DNA of 64,000 nucleotides. Origin: Metopolophium dirhodum (Eukaryota > Arthropoda > Insecta > Hemiptera > Aphididae). Below the pieces are notes generated by a model that had not been told where the DNA came from, searched no databases, and saw nothing but the letters and a program-made list of their open reading frames with translations. The first letter of the stretch is position 1. Each line of letters starts with the position of its first letter. Both the position numbers and the translations under genes were made by a program. The stretch covers positions 8,865,217-8,929,216 of the forward strand of contig NC_083561.1 of the NCBI RefSeq assembly GCF_019925205.1, given 5' to 3'. This document shows, piece after piece, positions 24,601 through 36,500 of the stretch.

Positions 24601-27600
24601 TAGAAATAAGAAACATGAAAAAAAAGACAAGAAAACGAACAAGAAAATTTGAAGTAGATGGTGTAGTTGTGACAACAACAACTAGCAAAGTAATTTATGG
24701 TGATGAAGATTCCAGTCATGGATACAATGATCAGATATTTAGGAAACAAGAACTAAGAGAACTAAAAATGTTGCAAAAACAAGAGCAAAAACAGTTTCAA
24801 GATTTATCATTTAAAGCAGTCATATCTAAAGAGCAACAAGATAAAAAGTTTGAGCAGGAAAGAATGACATTAATTAAACATTATGAAGCTGATTTAGATA
24901 CAATGGTCAAGCAACAACGTCAAGCTGTGGAGAAAGCTGAAACCCAGCAAGAGGCAGATTTAAGAATGACTTCTAAAAAAATTCGCTTAGAACAAGTAAT
25001 AATAATATTAAAATAAAAATTTGTATTCACTTTTGTTATTTATTTAATATTATTAATTTAGGAGCGAGAATTAAAAGAATTCAGAGAAGGTCTAAAACAA
25101 GAGTTACGACTATTAAAGCAAGAAGTAGATTTAAAGCCTAAAGAAAGGCGGAAAAATTTATTTAAGGATAAAAAAGAGAAGTTAGAGACTGAACATGAGG
25201 AGAGAGAAAAATTATTCCTTGAGAAACTAAATGAAAATCATGAAAGTTCCTTGAGTAGACTGAGTGATGCTCATCAGGAGAAAATTGCGCTTATGGAACG
25301 TCAATATTTACAACAGAAACAACAGGTATAAACTGTGTGTAAATGTATTTAGAAATGTTATGTTGTATCTATTTTAATTACGGATATTTGAAACACGTTT
25401 CTATTTATTATTTTTATATTATATGTTTTCCATTTTATTATTATTATTTATTATATATTTATTATTTAATAAAAAAATATAAATATAATACTATTAATAG
25501 TTTGTTTTATTTTTATAACATAATAGTTAATGCGAGCTAGAGAAGCAGCTTTGTGGGAGATGGAAGAACGGCAAATACATGAAAAACAACAGTTAGCTAA
25601 AAGACAGCTTAAAGATGGTTTTTTCTTGCAGAGGCATCAAGTACATTAATAATGTACTTATATTTAATTTCTATAATTAATGATTTGTTTTCTTTTAGAT
25701 GTTAATAAGACATGAAAAAGAATTGGAACAGATGAAACGTATGAATATACGTAAGGATGAAGAAATGCAAAAACGACAGGGTGTTGAAAAACGATCTTTG
25801 CCTAAACGTATTCGCTCTGAAATGAAAGCACGAGAGATGATGTTCCGTGAATCTTTAAGAATAAGTATGGCAACTAATCCAAATCCAGATACGGAGTATG
25901 AACGTAACCGGCTTAAAAAATTTCAAGAAAATGAGAAAAAAAGATATCGTAATGAGACGCTTGCGTTTGAAATGAAGCAGCAGCGACAGCTTGAAGAGCT
26001 TAGAATCGCAAATGACACCACTATTAGAGAGCTTGAACAGCTTCAGAATGAAAAACGTACTACTTTAATAATTTTTCTTTTAAATTATGTAAATTATAAT
26101 AATTTAATTTTTCACAATAGGTAAAATGTTGATGGAGCATGAAACAACTAAGTTGAAAGAGCAAGAAGAGTTGTATGCTCGTGAGTTGAGAGAATGGAAA
26201 GCTCATCTCAAACCTAGGAAACAGGTAATTTTGTGAAAGTATTACAGTTGTATATATCATTTATGTACAAAAAAAGTTAGTAATTTTATAAAATATAATT
26301 GTATTTTGTAATGCTAATGGATGTAGTGTCTTGAGTTTGAATTATCTAATTAATAACTAGTAATTTATTGTAATTATTTAAATTTTCATGAAAGTTCTTC
26401 TCTTAATATGTCAGTCAGCTTATTAAATTATCTTAACACTTGTAAATAACTATTATTTTTAACACATTATAGAAAAAGGGTAGTGTAGCTAGAAAATTAC
26501 ATTTAAACATCCACCAATAGTTTATATTTTTTATCAGAACCTTGAGATGGAGTTGGCGAGACAAGCCAAAGGGAATTCATGGAACAGTCGCTATTCATTG
26601 CCTTCATCCCCTGGCAACACGTTGCTCAGACGAGAATATTCGTTTTCATCACTTCTCTCTTCTCCTCGATTGTCCAGTTCTTCATTTCGTTCTCCTGGCT
26701 CAGGATTTCTCCCTAGGCGATGTGCCAATCAATTTCCTAATCATTCGAACCAATCCACAATGTAAACATTTTTGTATACTGAATGAGCTCTAACTAAAAG
26801 ATGGCATTTGAACAAACATTATAGTACTATTCCAAATGGTTTACATGTCATCATTTGGTTAATGGATAGTGTGTTCCTAACCTGGTTTATGTTATTCCAT
26901 ATATTAAGTAATATTTAATTTAAAATAGATTTATTTTAACAAACATTGTCCTTAAAATATAAATTATAAAATATATATTTCATTTTGGATAGAGTTTATT
27001 TGTGTGGACTATGTGTTGTACAAATGTAAAGTGCTATATAGAAATTGAATAATTATATAACATTAGCAGATGTCATATATATTTTAATTAATTTATGTAA
27101 AACAATATACATTTTATTTTAAATGTATAAAATAGATTTTCTTATAAATACTTAATATTTTTGTTAAAATTATTTGTTTCTAATTTATTATTTTGTAAAT
27201 ATTATTTTAATTTTATAACACAAAAATGTATCTCAATGGTTTAGCAGTTGTTTAGCTTTTCTTACTTGAACTGAATTTAAGTAAAAAGTATAAAAGGCTC
27301 AATAATTGATAGTTTCAAATTTCCCATCAAATAATAGTTAGTTAAATAATATCAAACATTAATATAATTATCTGAAAGTTCATGATTTTTCTATAGTATT
27401 ATCTGTTTTTCTGTAACAATTATTAGAAAATGTTTTTTTTTATTTATTATTCATAATATGATAATAATCTATACAATTATATTCAATGCTTGGTATTATT
27501 GAAATATTATATTATGTATGTATCGTTGTATATTTTTTTCATCACTTAATTGGAGAATTTTCTAAATCAAAATTTAAAGACTGATGTGAAATGCCCTTTT

Positions 27601-28550
27601 TTTATTATTGCAAATTATTTAAAATCAAATTACAAAGTAGTTAATCACCAAAATACCTATAGGAAATATGAAAAAAGTAGAAGATACTTAAATTTAAATG
27701 TAAGCATGACAAGGAACAAAACATTGCTTAGTTTTCAATTCATAAATTATTCATTTGAAACACTATTGCATTTATTGTTATTTAATTGCACTGATTATGC
27801 TTATTTAATGGTTATAGAATATCAATTTCAAGCTTTTTTTGATATAATTTTTTATTGTATACTACAATTCTATATTTTGTATTAATTTTTAAACAATGAT
27901 ACTAACTGACTTCCAATATTTTATATATTAAAGTTATTATAACTCATGTAATAACACAACAAATTGAATGAAAACACGCTTAATTTATTTTGCATCCTTT
28001 TATCCTTGCTTATTCTCGAGTGCTGCTGCAATAAAAATTTTATGTAAGTAACTGTATATTAATTTGTTTTTAATTTAATTTTAAGCTATTAATGCATGTT
28101 TTAATATTTATTGCCAAGAAATAATTTTTTATTTTGTATTGATTTGAATCTCATATATCAAAAAAAAAAAAAAGTTTATATAATATATATACATAAAATA
28201 TTTAGCATGAATGATAATATAAATTTAATATCTGTTGAAAGCCTACAATGTTGAATCTTGCATTATGAATCAGATTAAATTTTATTATCTGTGTATGAGT
28301 ACTTTCTTCTGCCTATTATAGGCTTAGTGTAGGAGGTATAAACATATCAATATAAATCATTTTACTACACTAACAAATTAAATTTCAGAAACTTGAAGAA
28401 CAGTTTGCTATACAGTTGGAAGAACAAGAAGCAATATTTGGGCCGGCAAACAATATGTTGCCAATTAATACTAGCCCACCTTCTCATCATCGTTCTTATC
28501 ATCACAGAAGCTCTACTCGCAGTAGTCTATCATCTATGTCAGCAGATTGA
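18645..28550 (+). CDS. Slik: Ste20-like serine/threonine kinase of the Slik/SLK/LOK group
   Basis: Seventeen exons join in frame to 1334 residues: 18645-18803, 19266-19430, 19490-19688, 19748-20097, 20160-20264, 20673-20763, 21552-21706, 22396-22999, 23091-23266, 23328-23612, 23685-23963, 24561-24995, 25062-25325, 25527-25640, 25699-26056, 26121-26224, 28389-28550. The kinase domain has the glycine loop GELGDGAFGKVYK (41-53), the lysine in LAAAKMC (K66), HRDLKAGN (D158), DFG (D176), GTPYWMAPE and HPF at about 292. A proline run (about 418-432) and a Ser/Thr-rich middle follow. The C-terminal 430 residues are a charged coiled coil, as in SLK and LOK (STK10). Drosophila Slik phosphorylates ERM proteins such as moesin at the cell cortex and controls epithelial integrity and growth. 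The C-terminus KLEEQFAIQLEEQEAIF matches vertebrate SLK ('TLEEEFARKLQEQEVFF'). The acceptor of the seventh exon could also be at 21560. An alternative terminal exon lies at 26538. Confidence 0.93.
20452..20506 (+). other. Candidate truncating cassette exon of Slik
   Basis: The sequence after CTTACGTAG reads open for 55 bases (STRDRKYRKNRNHYQRVG) and ends at a strong donor, G|GTAAGT. It lies between the fifth coding exon and the next. As 55 is not a multiple of three, inclusion shifts the frame and gives an early stop in the next exon, leaving little more than the kinase domain. The polypyrimidine tract is weak, so it may never be used. Confidence 0.3.
20818..21467. mobile_element. Long palindromic mariner-like MITE in a Slik intron
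   Basis: The 650-bp element has arms of roughly 250 bp that are near-complete reverse complements. The left begins CAGTATGTCCCAGAAGTCCC and the right ends GGGACATCTGGAATTTCTG, flanked by TA on both sides. The inner arms also pair (GATAGCCATTTTGTTGAT with ATCAACAAAATAGATATC). It would fold into a long hairpin in the Slik pre-mRNA. No transposase is encoded. Confidence 0.8.
21740..22166. mobile_element. Foldback MITE flanked by TTAA (copy 1)
   Basis: The body is 21744-22162 (419 bp). The left end reads TTAAGAGGATGTCAGTGCAC and the right end is its near reverse complement, with arms of about 170 bp including TCTCTGGCCCACGCGCAAC and CCCTCAAAAATATTATTC. TTAA is present at both outer edges, consistent with a TTAA target duplication. 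It sits in a Slik intron. A sister of the same length and ends is at 36710-37145, and a half copy is at about 29525-29665. Confidence 0.82.
26538..26765 (+). CDS. Slik: Alternative last coding exon of Slik
   Basis: After the acceptor TTTTTTATCAG, an open frame in phase 0 with exon 26121-26224 begins NLEMELARQAKGNSW, continues through a Ser/Pro/Arg-rich tail (SSPRLSSSSFRSPGS) and stops at 26763-26765. It replaces the conserved KLEEQFAIQLEEQE tail encoded at 28389-28550 and shortens the transcript if a local polyadenylation site is used. AT-rich DNA with several AATAAA-like signals follows. It is a mutually exclusive terminal exon by splice phase; expression is not shown. Confidence 0.6.
   Translation, partial: NLEMELARQAKGNSWNSRYSLPSSPGNTLLRREYSFSSLLSSPRLSSSSFRSPGSGFLPRRCANQFPNHSNQSTM
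26766..28388 (+). other. 3' untranslated region of short Slik form / last intron of long form
   Basis: No exon-like structure is present. The open frame at 27550-27885 is AT-rich and lacks splice sites. The region serves as intron for the long form and probably as 3' untranslated sequence for the short one. Confidence 0.5.
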
Positions 28551-29024
28551 CTCTTCTGTACATACCTTTATGTACTATATATTTATTTTTTTGTTGAATT
28601 TTTTTTAGCCATATGTGCCAACATTGCCCTCATCCCCTGTTGCTATTATAATACAATGTATATTTCATTATTCTTAAAAATATTAAGTTTTGTATACACG
28701 ATGAAGTTTAAATATATAATATTTATAGATACTTTTTTAAAGAGTTTATATGCTACAATTTTTTTTGTTGATTAATGCAAGTATTCATTTGCATATTAAA
28801 CAATTTGTTGTAAAATAAAAAACTGTTAATTTTTTATTTTATTTAATAAAAAAAATATATATATAAAAACGTAGAATTCTAATTATTCATATATTCAGAA
28901 AAGCCATGAATTAATAATAGTTATAAAGAATACATAATTTTTTTTTATGGTATATACAAAATGTACAAACATATATTTGAGGATGGGCTTATATTTTTGT
29001 TATAACATTCAAACAGTCATTAAT

Positions 29025-31007
29025 TTAAACAAGTTTTTTAGCTTCAAAGAAACTTTTTAAATGACGCATTTGCCAGAAACCCATGACCAAAAGTATGAAT
29101 AACTGTGAAAGTGACCACCAAAAAACTCGTTGATGAGTACTCTCACTGGTTTGACGAAATCTCTCTTCCCGGAACTGTAAAAATAAAAATGTTTGTTATT
29201 AATATTAAAACAAACTAATATTCCGAAGAACTTATAATTGAGTATAAAAAGAATATTAAGAATAAATTCATACTAAATTTAAAATTACTATTATGACAGT
29301 ATTAAAAAATGAGTTAATCTTTACCAACAGAAATAATTAATCCAGTTATTTATATTTAATGACATGTATCTAAAATATTTTTATACTATATCCACATAGA
29401 ACTTTATCGTTGAGAAAATACTTTAAAATTATACTTATGAATATTTTATTCTCATAAGAAAATCATTCAAACACATTAAACTACATTGGTTTCAGGGCCA
29501 TGTTCATAATGTTTATTTGACATTTTTCATCCACCCTCAAAAATATTATTCTTTAAAATTTTAGGTATGGGTAATTTTACGCCTAAGATTTATCAAATAC
29601 ATGACAAAAATTATTTAGTGTGAAAGCATTTTGTTTATCGCATGTGGGCCATCTACACTTACAAGATATGGCAAAATACTAAAAAATCAGCATAAATCAA
29701 AAGACTTAATATAATATACTATAGAACTTTAAAAACAAACAAAAAATAGAAATTATAGTGTAATAACATTTTGTGATTAAAATCTAGTTTAGGTTCTATT
29801 TTGTAACAACTTCTTTTTTCAATTTTAACTTAATATTACCATTTTTCTGGTACCTTGAGCGTCATTACAAACAATTTCTTCTGTATATATTTTATTGGTT
29901 AAAAATATAAGCATTCAAATAGTAAAATTGTTGGTTTAAGAAGGAGATGGTAAAGACTAAATAGTACCATTTTCCTAAAGTTAAAAACGATTATTCAAAG
30001 CTCACAATTTAACATTTAAAATAATGTAAATGAACTTGGTAGGGATTGATCAGGGATTTAAATGTAAATGGTTGATTTTTCAATCGTTAATCTTACAATT
30101 TGTTTTAAACTTTCCAAGTTTTAGTTATAAACTAACTACTTTTTTATGTATATAAATTTAATAATATTTACTCTTTGATAGCTTTGTTCCTTGATGATCT
30201 GTTCGACTTGTTCCACAAGTTGCCTAATCCTGAGTTGTAAGTCAGAAAGTTTTTCTTTTTGGGCTACTTGAGCATAATCAATGGCCTGATCACCAACTTG
30301 GATATCCAAATGAACTCTCTATGTTAATACAACTGATTAATAGTAGAAGAAATATTAAAAACATAGTAATTGTTTACCAATTGTGTTCCTCCGATCCATG
30401 CAGTTGTATTGGAATACAAACATATAATATGTTCGCCGGGTATGTGAGATGTAAATGAAATTTTCCCTTCAAAACTGTAAACCTACAACAGACAAAATAC
30501 TGTTATTATTATTCTGATATGAAACAATATTTCATACAACAAATAGCTATAACACACACCCGAGATAAAATTATTTTCATATCTGGATCTTTGACTTCAA
30601 CATTCATACCAATGCCTGGGGTGGGTGGAGTGAAACCACCAGTCCTCACATCGAAGAGTTCTACTTTGTAGTGCGCTGAAAAAGAATGGAGATTAATAAA
30701 CAAATAGGTAGTGATACTCATTTAATGGTTTACTAAAATTTAATGGACCAATTATGGGCCACTAAATTAAAGTGACCATTAGCTCATCATTTATTCATTT
30801 CATATTTAGTGATAGCTTATGCAACCAGGCATAAATATACAATATGAACTGTAAATTTGGATTGTAATGTTACTAACAGACTACGGTAGTTTCATCAGGA
30901 ATCTCTTCAATGAAACATTTGCGTTCCGTTTCGCCAATGTGGAAGTATAAACATTGAACTGAACCCAACAAATACGCACTAAGCAGGATAAAGGGATAGT
31001 ATATCAT
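29025..31007 (-). CDS. p24 family cargo receptor, TMED4/TMED9 type
   Basis: Five exons (30878-31007, 30560-30675, 30378-30482, 30172-30318, 29025-29174) give 215 residues, the usual p24 length. An N-terminal signal peptide (about 1-19, ending SVQC) precedes LYFHIGETERKCFIEEIPDET, the start of the GOLD domain with its conserved cysteine. GMNVEVKDPD, SRVYSFEGKISFTSHIPGEH and CLYSN (second cysteine) follow. Then come a coiled coil (VAQKEKLSDLQLRIRQL), one membrane segment (WWSLSQLFILLVMGFW) and the short cytosolic tail RHLKSFFEAKKLV. The final KKLV is a KKXX retrieval signal and FF is the COPII-binding pair, as in TMED4/9 (Drosophila eclair). The protein cycles between the ER and Golgi, packaging cargo into vesicles. 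The first donor is T|GTTAGT. The gene is head to head with DDRGK1. Confidence 0.93.
29525..29665. repeat. Half copy of the TTAA foldback family in a TMED intron
   Basis: CCCTCAAAAATATTATTC, the ATGGGT(A/G)ATTTTA block and GTGGGCCA appear in the same order as in the right arm of 21744-22162, diverged and without the opposite arm. Confidence 0.6.
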
Positions 31008-31523
31008 TTTTTTTAAACTTTAAACCTTAACATCAAACTAGAAAAGAATAATGTTTAAACTATTTGCAAAAATAAAATGGTAACATAAATAAAGGAGTTT
31101 TTAGTTTTTTACACTTCAGACTTTTAGACGAGTTGTCAGTAACTACTAACTATTATTATTTCGGCGGTGTGTATACTATGAACTTAGAAACATTTTTGGT
31201 CATCGAGAAAAAAATAATAATGTATACACGTCATTAAATTAGTTTTCGTTTATAACATTGTATTATTGATAATGGTCAGGTCATCACGAACCACGAATCA
31301 AAATAGTATGGTTATTGGTCACAACACGGATGCAGAATAATATCGGTGGTAATATGATAAACTTGATAAAGAAAATTTAATTTACCATGGGTAAAAGGGT
31401 ATTCACAATATTAAAATTAAAAAATAAGATTTGAGTTTGATCCATTGAAAATTAAAATTGTGTTGGAGGCTAATTGAAATGTTAGTATTGAATTAAATTG
31501 AACACCATATAATTTTTTGTACG
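31008..31523. promoter_or_regulatory. Divergent TMED/DDRGK1 promoter interval
   Basis: Only 516 bases separate the two start codons, which point away from each other. Both 5' leaders and the promoters must fit here unless upstream non-coding exons exist. No core motif stands out. Confidence 0.5.
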
Positions 31524-33280
31524 ATGGATCTTTTTGTTTTACTTTCAATATTCTCCGCATCGGTCATTGTTGGGTTGTTTGGTTTTATATTTCGTTATAA
31601 ATTTTTTCGAAGTGGGTTTATATTTAAGTACTTTTTCATATTTACATATATGAGAGTATAATAAGAATCTTTTTCAACTGTTTAAGATGAGCCTGAGAAT
31701 GTTGTACAAGATGATCCGGTCGATAGACCTAGACCAGGAGTCCGCATACAACATCGTAACGCACTACGTCGAAACAATCGCAATGTAGTAGGTAAGTCTT
31801 ATGATAATATCAAACTATTGAAATATAATAAATATTATCTCAAATTTTGTATCATTTATAAAATTATTAAAAAGTGTAGGTACCTAATTAATTAAATTAA
31901 CAAATTATTCATATTATAATCTCAATTCAGAACCTAGAAATGAAAATGCTGAAAATGACGATGCTACAGCCGACCCTAGTATTGTTGCTGCTATAGATCC
32001 AAAACTAGGAGCTAAAAAACGAGCAAAATTGGAAGCTAAAGCAGAGAAAAAGGCCAAACGAGAAGTTTGTTTATGCTCTATAAACATTTTTTTAATTAAC
32101 TGCTTAAACAATAAATATTTTTGCTATAGGCTGATTTACAAGAACGTGAAGACCGTAAGAAAAAACAAGATGCAGAAGAATCAGAGAGAAAAGCTAAAGA
32201 AGATCACGAAAAGCGACAAGAGCAAGAGCGATTAGCACTAGAAAAGAAAATCGAAGAAGAAAAGGCTAAAAAAGAGCATTTAGAGTACATACAATTAAAA
32301 GAGACTTTTGGTATAGAAGAAGAAGGCTATGAAGAAACATTAGAGGATGAAGGAACTACATTAACTCAATTCATTGAACACATTAAGGTTAGACATCTCA
32401 ATTATTAATTTTATAATTAAAACATTTTATCAATAGCAACTAGCTCAAAAATTGATATTTTAATTGAATACCTACATTTTTCTGATTTAGGTTTAACAAT
32501 TGTGTTTTATTTATGAACCAAATTCCATACTAAGATTCTTATGATTCATATTGTTGTACAATTTAATTGATTATAATATTTAAATGTAAATTTGTTGTCA
32601 GTTCATAAATGAATATTTAAGTAGGCATTTGATACCAGCTAATTATTACTTTACACGCAATTGCTTACAAATTACAATCTTATATTTTTTACACTATATT
32701 CAGAATTAGAGTATACTGTACTGCAAAGGAAAATCAGCAGTTTCTAGTTTCTACATGCACTCCCTAGCATGAATAATAATTGCTCCCAAAGACAATGGTA
32801 GCCAATCATAGTTCTTAGCAATCGTGGGGAGACACAACATCATTCAGGACCACATACGCACAAAATTGGTGTACTTTTATAACGAGAAATTAGAATTTAA
32901 TGAAATACATAGGAATATAACTAATCTAATTTTTTTTTTTTGTTAACTTCAGGAAAATAAAGTAATTGTTCTGGATGAGCTTGCTTTAAAATTCAAACTA
33001 AAAACTCAAATTGTAATAGATAGGATTCAAAGTTTATTAGAAGAAGGCTCATTAACCGGTATGTGGAATAAATTATTTATTACATTTTTTTTTAATTAAA
33101 TTATTTATTATTTTAATTTTAGGTGTAATTGATGATAGAGGGAAGTTTATTTATATATCACAATCTGAACTTAATGCAGTTGCTTCATTTATCATAAAAC
33201 GTGGGAGAGTATCATTAATGGAATTGGCAGAACACAGCAATAATTTGATTGTTCTTGATAAACCAATTTCTGCAGCATAA
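31524..33280 (+). CDS. DDRGK1: DDRGK domain-containing protein 1 (UFMylation adaptor)
   Basis: Six exons (31524-31611, 31687-31791, 31931-32064, 32130-32387, 32953-33058, 33123-33280) give 282 residues. An N-terminal hydrophobic anchor (MDLFVLLSIFSASVIVGLFG) is followed by an Arg-rich stretch and a long Glu/Lys/Arg coiled coil (about 75-170). The C-terminal folded domain contains FGIEEEGYEE, the winged-helix block LDELALKFKLKTQIVIDRIQ and the family signature VIDDRGKFIYIS. DDRGK1 (UFBP1) is ER-anchored and recruits UFL1 to attach UFM1, notably to ribosomes, and takes part in ER-phagy. The family is usually about 300 residues, so this looks full length. The first donor (A|GTGGGT) was chosen because it is the one that keeps phase. 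The gene converges with SMYD5: the stop codons are about 250 bases apart. Confidence 0.94.
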
Positions 33281-33533
33281 AATTAAACAACTGTATCTTG
33301 AACTATTAATTAAAAAATTGAATTTTTATAAATTTGCTTTTTATATCCGTCCATTTCTGAATATTATTTATTTATTAATAATATAACATTTAATGGATTA
33401 AAAGTGGTAATGAAAAAAATTGAAAAGTTTTCTATATTGAGACCCAAATAATTTGATGTTAAAAGAATGTAAACAAAACAAGAATTATTAAAATGGAATT
33501 TTATTTTAAAGTTATAAAAGTTCCAAAAAATAC

Positions 33534-36500
33534 TCAGGTACTATCATCTTCCATTTCTGAATCATCATCACTGGTTATGTCTGGATCATTAATTTGTTCC
33601 TCGCATTTAATACACCGACAAGTAAACACATAATTTTCTCTAAATATTATAAATAAAAAAGTCAGCAAATTGCAAAGTTAACATTAATATTAATAATATA
33701 AATTAACGTACTGTAAATATTTTTGCCTAGTATGTCTGCTATGGTCTAATTCACATGGAGCAATATAGCTAATATTTATTTCATCACCTGGTTCAATTTT
33801 TCTAATAGCAACCAATCTCAGAACATGATTACCATCAAAAACACTTGCTGCATTTGGAAAACAGCTATGATTAATAGAACTATGATTTTGAAATAATGCA
33901 GAACCTTCATTATCCAAAAAATCCACTCCAACAACTATTTAAAAGAAAAAAACAATACAATACACAATGTAGTAACAATAAATAAGACAAAGTATTGAAG
34001 GATGCAGATACTGAGGATAAGATATATTAGCGAGAGTGGTTATGATTATTCAAATGTTAGATACATTTTATAGAACAAGTGAAGATATTTTTGGATAACA
34101 TTTATATATAAACAATATAAATACAACAATCCTATTAGAAGAGACCATAATCAATGCATAACAAACATTTTTTAAATAGAAAAAAAATAACCTTGTTCCA
34201 TTGCATCATAAGCGCTGTCTATGAACTGTTCAAATAATTCCATTTGATCAGGAGAAAGATGTTTTTTACAATTATTTGCCCATTGATGAAAAACACTTGT
34301 TCCAACACCTTGTCCATTTGTTCCAACCAATGCCAATAATGATTTAAAACCAGTTGGAGTTAGCCACTAAAAATATTTTACTAAAGAATGAACTGATTAA
34401 TTAGTTTGGTATTGTTTTATATTCACTTGACTAGATTCTCTAACTGGCATGGACTTGAGAACACCAAAACGAAGTTGTTCAATTTGCTCAACAAACTTTT
34501 CTCCGAGCATTTTATGTGCTAAATGTTCATTTTCATTTTCTGTTCGATGGCAAAACTATATAAAAATATATTGAATAATTATAGTTAAAACTTTAGATAA
34601 GTAATAGAGAATTTATTTACATTAGAAACTGTTTGATTAGCTTGCTGTGGTGATGCAGATAATTCAATTGTTGCCAGCAAACGACACAATAGCATGATGT
34701 TGTGACTTTCAGGAGGATAATGCATTGTCCTATACATCATGATAATAATAAACAAATAAGTAATTTTGATGTCTTATAGCTGGGGGTCATTCTATAATTT
34801 AACGCGACACGGACAGTGTTACCATGATGTCATCGTGTTGAGGCTGGGAGCCTAAAAGTATTATGGTATTTTTCTAACCAATTACACTTTAAGTTTTCAC
34901 AACAACCAAACAACAACAAAGATGAAATTAATGTTATATAGTTCCCAAGTTGCCCAATTAATATATTTGGGTTACTATAGCAACCTCATTATACTTTTTT
35001 TAGATTCTGAGCCTAGCGATGAATGTATTAATTTTACAAGACACAATATACACATATTATGTATGTACGTGCAGTGTGGATACTCCTTGATTTTTTTTTA
35101 TTAGCACAATGTTAGGTTGCTTGAACAATCACTAAGCATTAAATGAATTAATATTGAGCTCATGGTCTCTTGAACGCAATTTAGTGGTCCATTATATTAA
35201 TCAATTTTTTCATGCAACCCAGAGTAAAATACAAAAATTATGTATAAGTAAGTAATGCTTAATTAATTTTAGAAATGTATCCCTTCTTGAAATTCTGTAC
35301 CACTAAAGCAAAGTAACGAGTCCATTTTTTGAAATATTGAGTTAGTTATATAATCAGAATATCTTTTTTGTGATATTTTTAAAGGTATTAAAACGCAAAT
35401 CCAATATACAATAAAATCATAGATAGTAAGAAATATACTAATTTAAGTCCTAAACAACTTAAACTATGATAAGAGTATTGAAATGTATGTCCAGTATGAC
35501 ACATAAGAAAAGTAATACAAAATAATAATATGGAAGTCGTAAGTCTTATGCAACAAAAATTTTGTTTTGCCTCCAGTAAAATGTGCTATTTGTGACTTGC
35601 ATAACTTCTATGGTACAGAATTATATTTAATTATTACGTATCAAGAATGATAATTTATTTTTAGTTGAATTAAAATAATTTGGGAATAAAAAAAAATTAG
35701 AAAGTAAATAAAGTAATTAAAATACCTCCATAATTCTTCTAAATAATGTAATGGATCATTGCTGTCTGGTCTGCAAAGAAGCTGGTGATATCGATTATAT
35801 GCAGTTTCCAAACATGTAGAACTGCAATACCAAACCTAATATTCATGTAATTATGATTTATTAGTTTGTGATTTAAATTATAGGTGCCATGCAGTAAAGT
35901 AACAAGTATACAGTTCATAGGCGTGCGCACGTGGCTTTAGGGCTATAGCCACACTTGTGACTAATTAAGGTAGGTACTTAGGTAAAAGGAGACAATAACT
36001 CACTTTTTTGTAATGCAGGGTAAAAAATTAATGGCAGGAGAACAAATATTAATAACTTTAAATAATCGTATTGTTAATTCACATAATGTTTGAACTAATA
36101 TTGTACTATGTATCAGTTTTAATAATCAATTTTATTTCTACTTCCTTGTTATGTACGTCTATTTTTTTTTTTTTTTTTTTTAAGGGGGTTTTGTGAGGAG
36201 TCGGGTGGTCAAAAAAATAAAAGCTTCACCTGAAACAGGAGTTTGCACACGCCTATGGTACAGTTCATATACAATATAAAACATAAAATCATTCAACCAA
36301 AGTACAACATTTTCGATGATAATAAAGAAAGTAATACTCACTTTACATGATTCACATTGTAGATAGTTTTGTGTTTTATCTTTTATAGGACAATATTCCT
36401 CAAAAGGGACTTCTGTTATAGCAGCATTTGTTAATCTGACAATATTTTCTGAGGTAGTTTCTAAAGGGCTATATCATTAATATAATAATAAATTGTAGAA

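Noticed and set aside
27550..27885. A 111-residue gene in the last Slik intron
   Set aside because: AT-rich random-looking sequence without motif; better explained as untranslated or intronic DNA.
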